This document shows, piece after piece, positions 7,975 through 8,494 of a stretch of 8,494 nt of DNA. The stretch's first letter is position 1. Every line of letters begins with the position of its first letter. Under the pieces are notes generated by a model. It was not told the DNA's origin and did no database searches. It saw only the letters and a program-made list of their open reading frames with translations. This stretch comes from Bacteroidota bacterium (GTDB lineage: Bacteria > Bacteroidota > Bacteroidia > Flavobacteriales > Weeksellaceae). The translations under genes were made by a program, and so were the position numbers. The stretch covers positions 1 to 8,494 of the forward strand of contig JAEZDQ010000031.1 of NCBI GenBank assembly GCA_023433225.1, written 5' to 3'.

Positions 7975-8084
7975 TTATGTTTTGGAAAAATCACCCTGAT
8001 GTTTTGAAAAAATCACCCTGATGTTTTGGGAAAATCATGCTGATGATTTTGGGAAATCATACGGTTGATTTTTAAAAATAGCCC
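7975..8084. repeat. Five tandem 22-bp imperfect repeats
   Basis: The units are 7975-7996, 7997-8018, 8019-8040, 8041-8062 and 8063-8084, with no spacers. The consensus begins TGATGTTTTGGGAAAATCA and usually ends in CCC or a close variant. Units 1-3 are very similar; 4 and 5 have diverged. Each unit has partial dyad symmetry: TGAT-TTTT against AAAATCA with one bulged base. In unit 4, ATGATTT (8043-8049) and AAATCAT (8054-8060) form a perfect 7-bp inverted repeat around TGGG. The array fills most of the gap between convergent murF and the downstream minus-strand gene, starting 30 nt after the murF stop. No open frame explains it. Its role is unknown. Confidence 0.8.
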
Positions 8085-8090
8085 GGAATA

Positions 8091-8120
8091 AAAAAGGCAA
8101 TCCGTTCGGGACTGCCTTTT
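8091..8120. terminator. Bidirectional intrinsic terminator between convergent genes
   Basis: Arms 8092-8099 (AAAAGGCA) and 8113-8120 (TGCCTTTT) pair perfectly over 8 bp, and the interior (TCCGTTCGGGA) can pair further. Read on the minus strand, the right arm ends in a run of six T, a good terminator for the gene ending at 8141, which lies 20 nt upstream of the hairpin. Read on the plus strand, TTTTGTTTATTT follows, so it may also end murF transcripts after the tandem repeats. Confidence 0.8.
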
Positions 8121-8140
8121 GTTTATTTGAGTGGATTGGA

Positions 8141-8494
8141 TTAAATCTCTTCATCCATATCCAATTCCGAATCAATGTCCAAATCGTCAAAAGCGGTGTC
8201 GTCATCATCCAGAGCTTCATCATCCTCTTCCAGATTGATGACATCCAATGATTTTTTAGGTGCTTTGAGCGGCACAATTCCGTACCGGTAAACGGTCAAT
8301 GGATAGTTCAGAACGGCTTTTTTATCTTCAATGGCCAAGACTTCCACAAAGAAAGTCCACATTTCCAAATAATCATAAACGAATATCATTCGGGCGCCCA
8401 CCTCCGGCAAGGCTTCTTGGATGTAGAAATCAGCCATCGTTTCGTCGGCTTGCTCCTCGTCCATGCTTTCCAAGGGGATTTCCCTTCCTTGGCT
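8141..8494 (-). CDS. pRiA4b ORF-3-like protein (IS1096 TnpR-like fold), N-terminus cut off by window edge
   Basis: The frame is open to the right edge, so the start lies outside the window; 117 residues are visible. The first visible residues, SQGREIPLESMDEEQ, continue in the same frame and match the middle of this family, so the TTG and ATG codons there are not starts. ALPEVGARMIFVYDYLEMWTFFVEVL is the typical core: a strand, the VYDY turn and an aromatic-rich strand. The family was named after a plasmid ORF and an IS1096 passenger gene, but in Bacteroidota it is commonly a stand-alone chromosomal gene of unknown function, so the name does not imply a transposon; none is seen here. The last 31 residues are very acidic (18 Asp/Glu), low in complexity and probably disordered. 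It converges on murF, with a shared terminator between them. Family assignment is fairly sure; function is unknown. Confidence 0.75.
   Translation of the reverse strand, partial: SQGREIPLESMDEEQADETMADFYIQEALPEVGARMIFVYDYLEMWTFFVEVLAIEDKKAVLNYPLTVYRYGIVPLKAPKKSLDVINLEEDDEALDDDDTAFDDLDIDSELDMDEEI

Noticed and set aside
7975..8084. CRISPR array
   Set aside because: The 22-bp units are directly contiguous with no spacers between them, and no cas genes are visible.
8035..8277. An 80-codon minus-strand frame overlapping the tandem repeats, the terminator and the pRiA4b-like gene
   Set aside because: Its composition is that of a frame-shifted acidic tail, it reads through a terminator hairpin, and it conflicts with the recognised gene.
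8141..8494. Mobile element, suggested by the IS1096/pRiA4b family name
   Set aside because: No transposase, terminal inverted repeats or target duplications are visible, and the family is widely found as a stand-alone chromosomal gene.

Overview
The window looks like a chromosomal segment of a member of the Bacteroidota, most likely class Flavobacteriia. The evidence is the gene set: porV and porU, two components of the type IX secretion system (T9SS), lie next to gldJ (a gliding/T9SS lipoprotein) and murF. This order is familiar from gliding flavobacteria such as Flavobacterium johnsoniae. The leaders lack clear Shine-Dalgarno sequences and contain Bacteroidota-type promoter elements (-7 box TAnnTTTG), which agrees. 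Base composition is moderate and similar across the window, and I saw no sign of recent transfer.

Layout: (1) positions 1-4706 hold a minus-strand porU-porV unit. porU (1296 aa, gingipain-like sortase) is complete; porV (outer-membrane barrel) follows after 6 bp and runs off the left edge. (2) Positions 4707-4864 are a compact divergent intergenic region with a candidate promoter for each direction and an 11-bp inverted repeat between them. (3) Positions 4865-6583 are gldJ on the plus strand, a lipoprotein with a formylglycine-generating-enzyme-like fold that lacks the catalytic cysteines. A strong intrinsic terminator follows. (4) Positions 6656-7945 are murF, which starts only 16 nt after the terminator stem. 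(5) Positions 7946-8140 lie between convergent genes and carry five tandem 22-bp AT-rich units and a terminator hairpin that can serve both strands. (6) Positions 8141-8494 are the 3' end of a minus-strand gene for a pRiA4b ORF-3-like protein with a very acidic C-terminal tail.

How the genes fit together: PorU and PorV are parts of the outer-membrane attachment complex. PorV binds and shuttles T9SS substrates, and PorU removes their C-terminal sorting domain and attaches them to the surface. GldJ acts in the periplasm at the outer membrane, where it supports the GldK/GldN ring of the T9SS and links secretion to gliding. MurF makes the last cytoplasmic peptidoglycan precursor peptide and is a housekeeping neighbour. 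I see no wholly new system. The parts least explained by known genes are the 22-bp tandem array at 7975-8084, the inverted repeat between the divergent promoters, and the terminator placed directly against murF.
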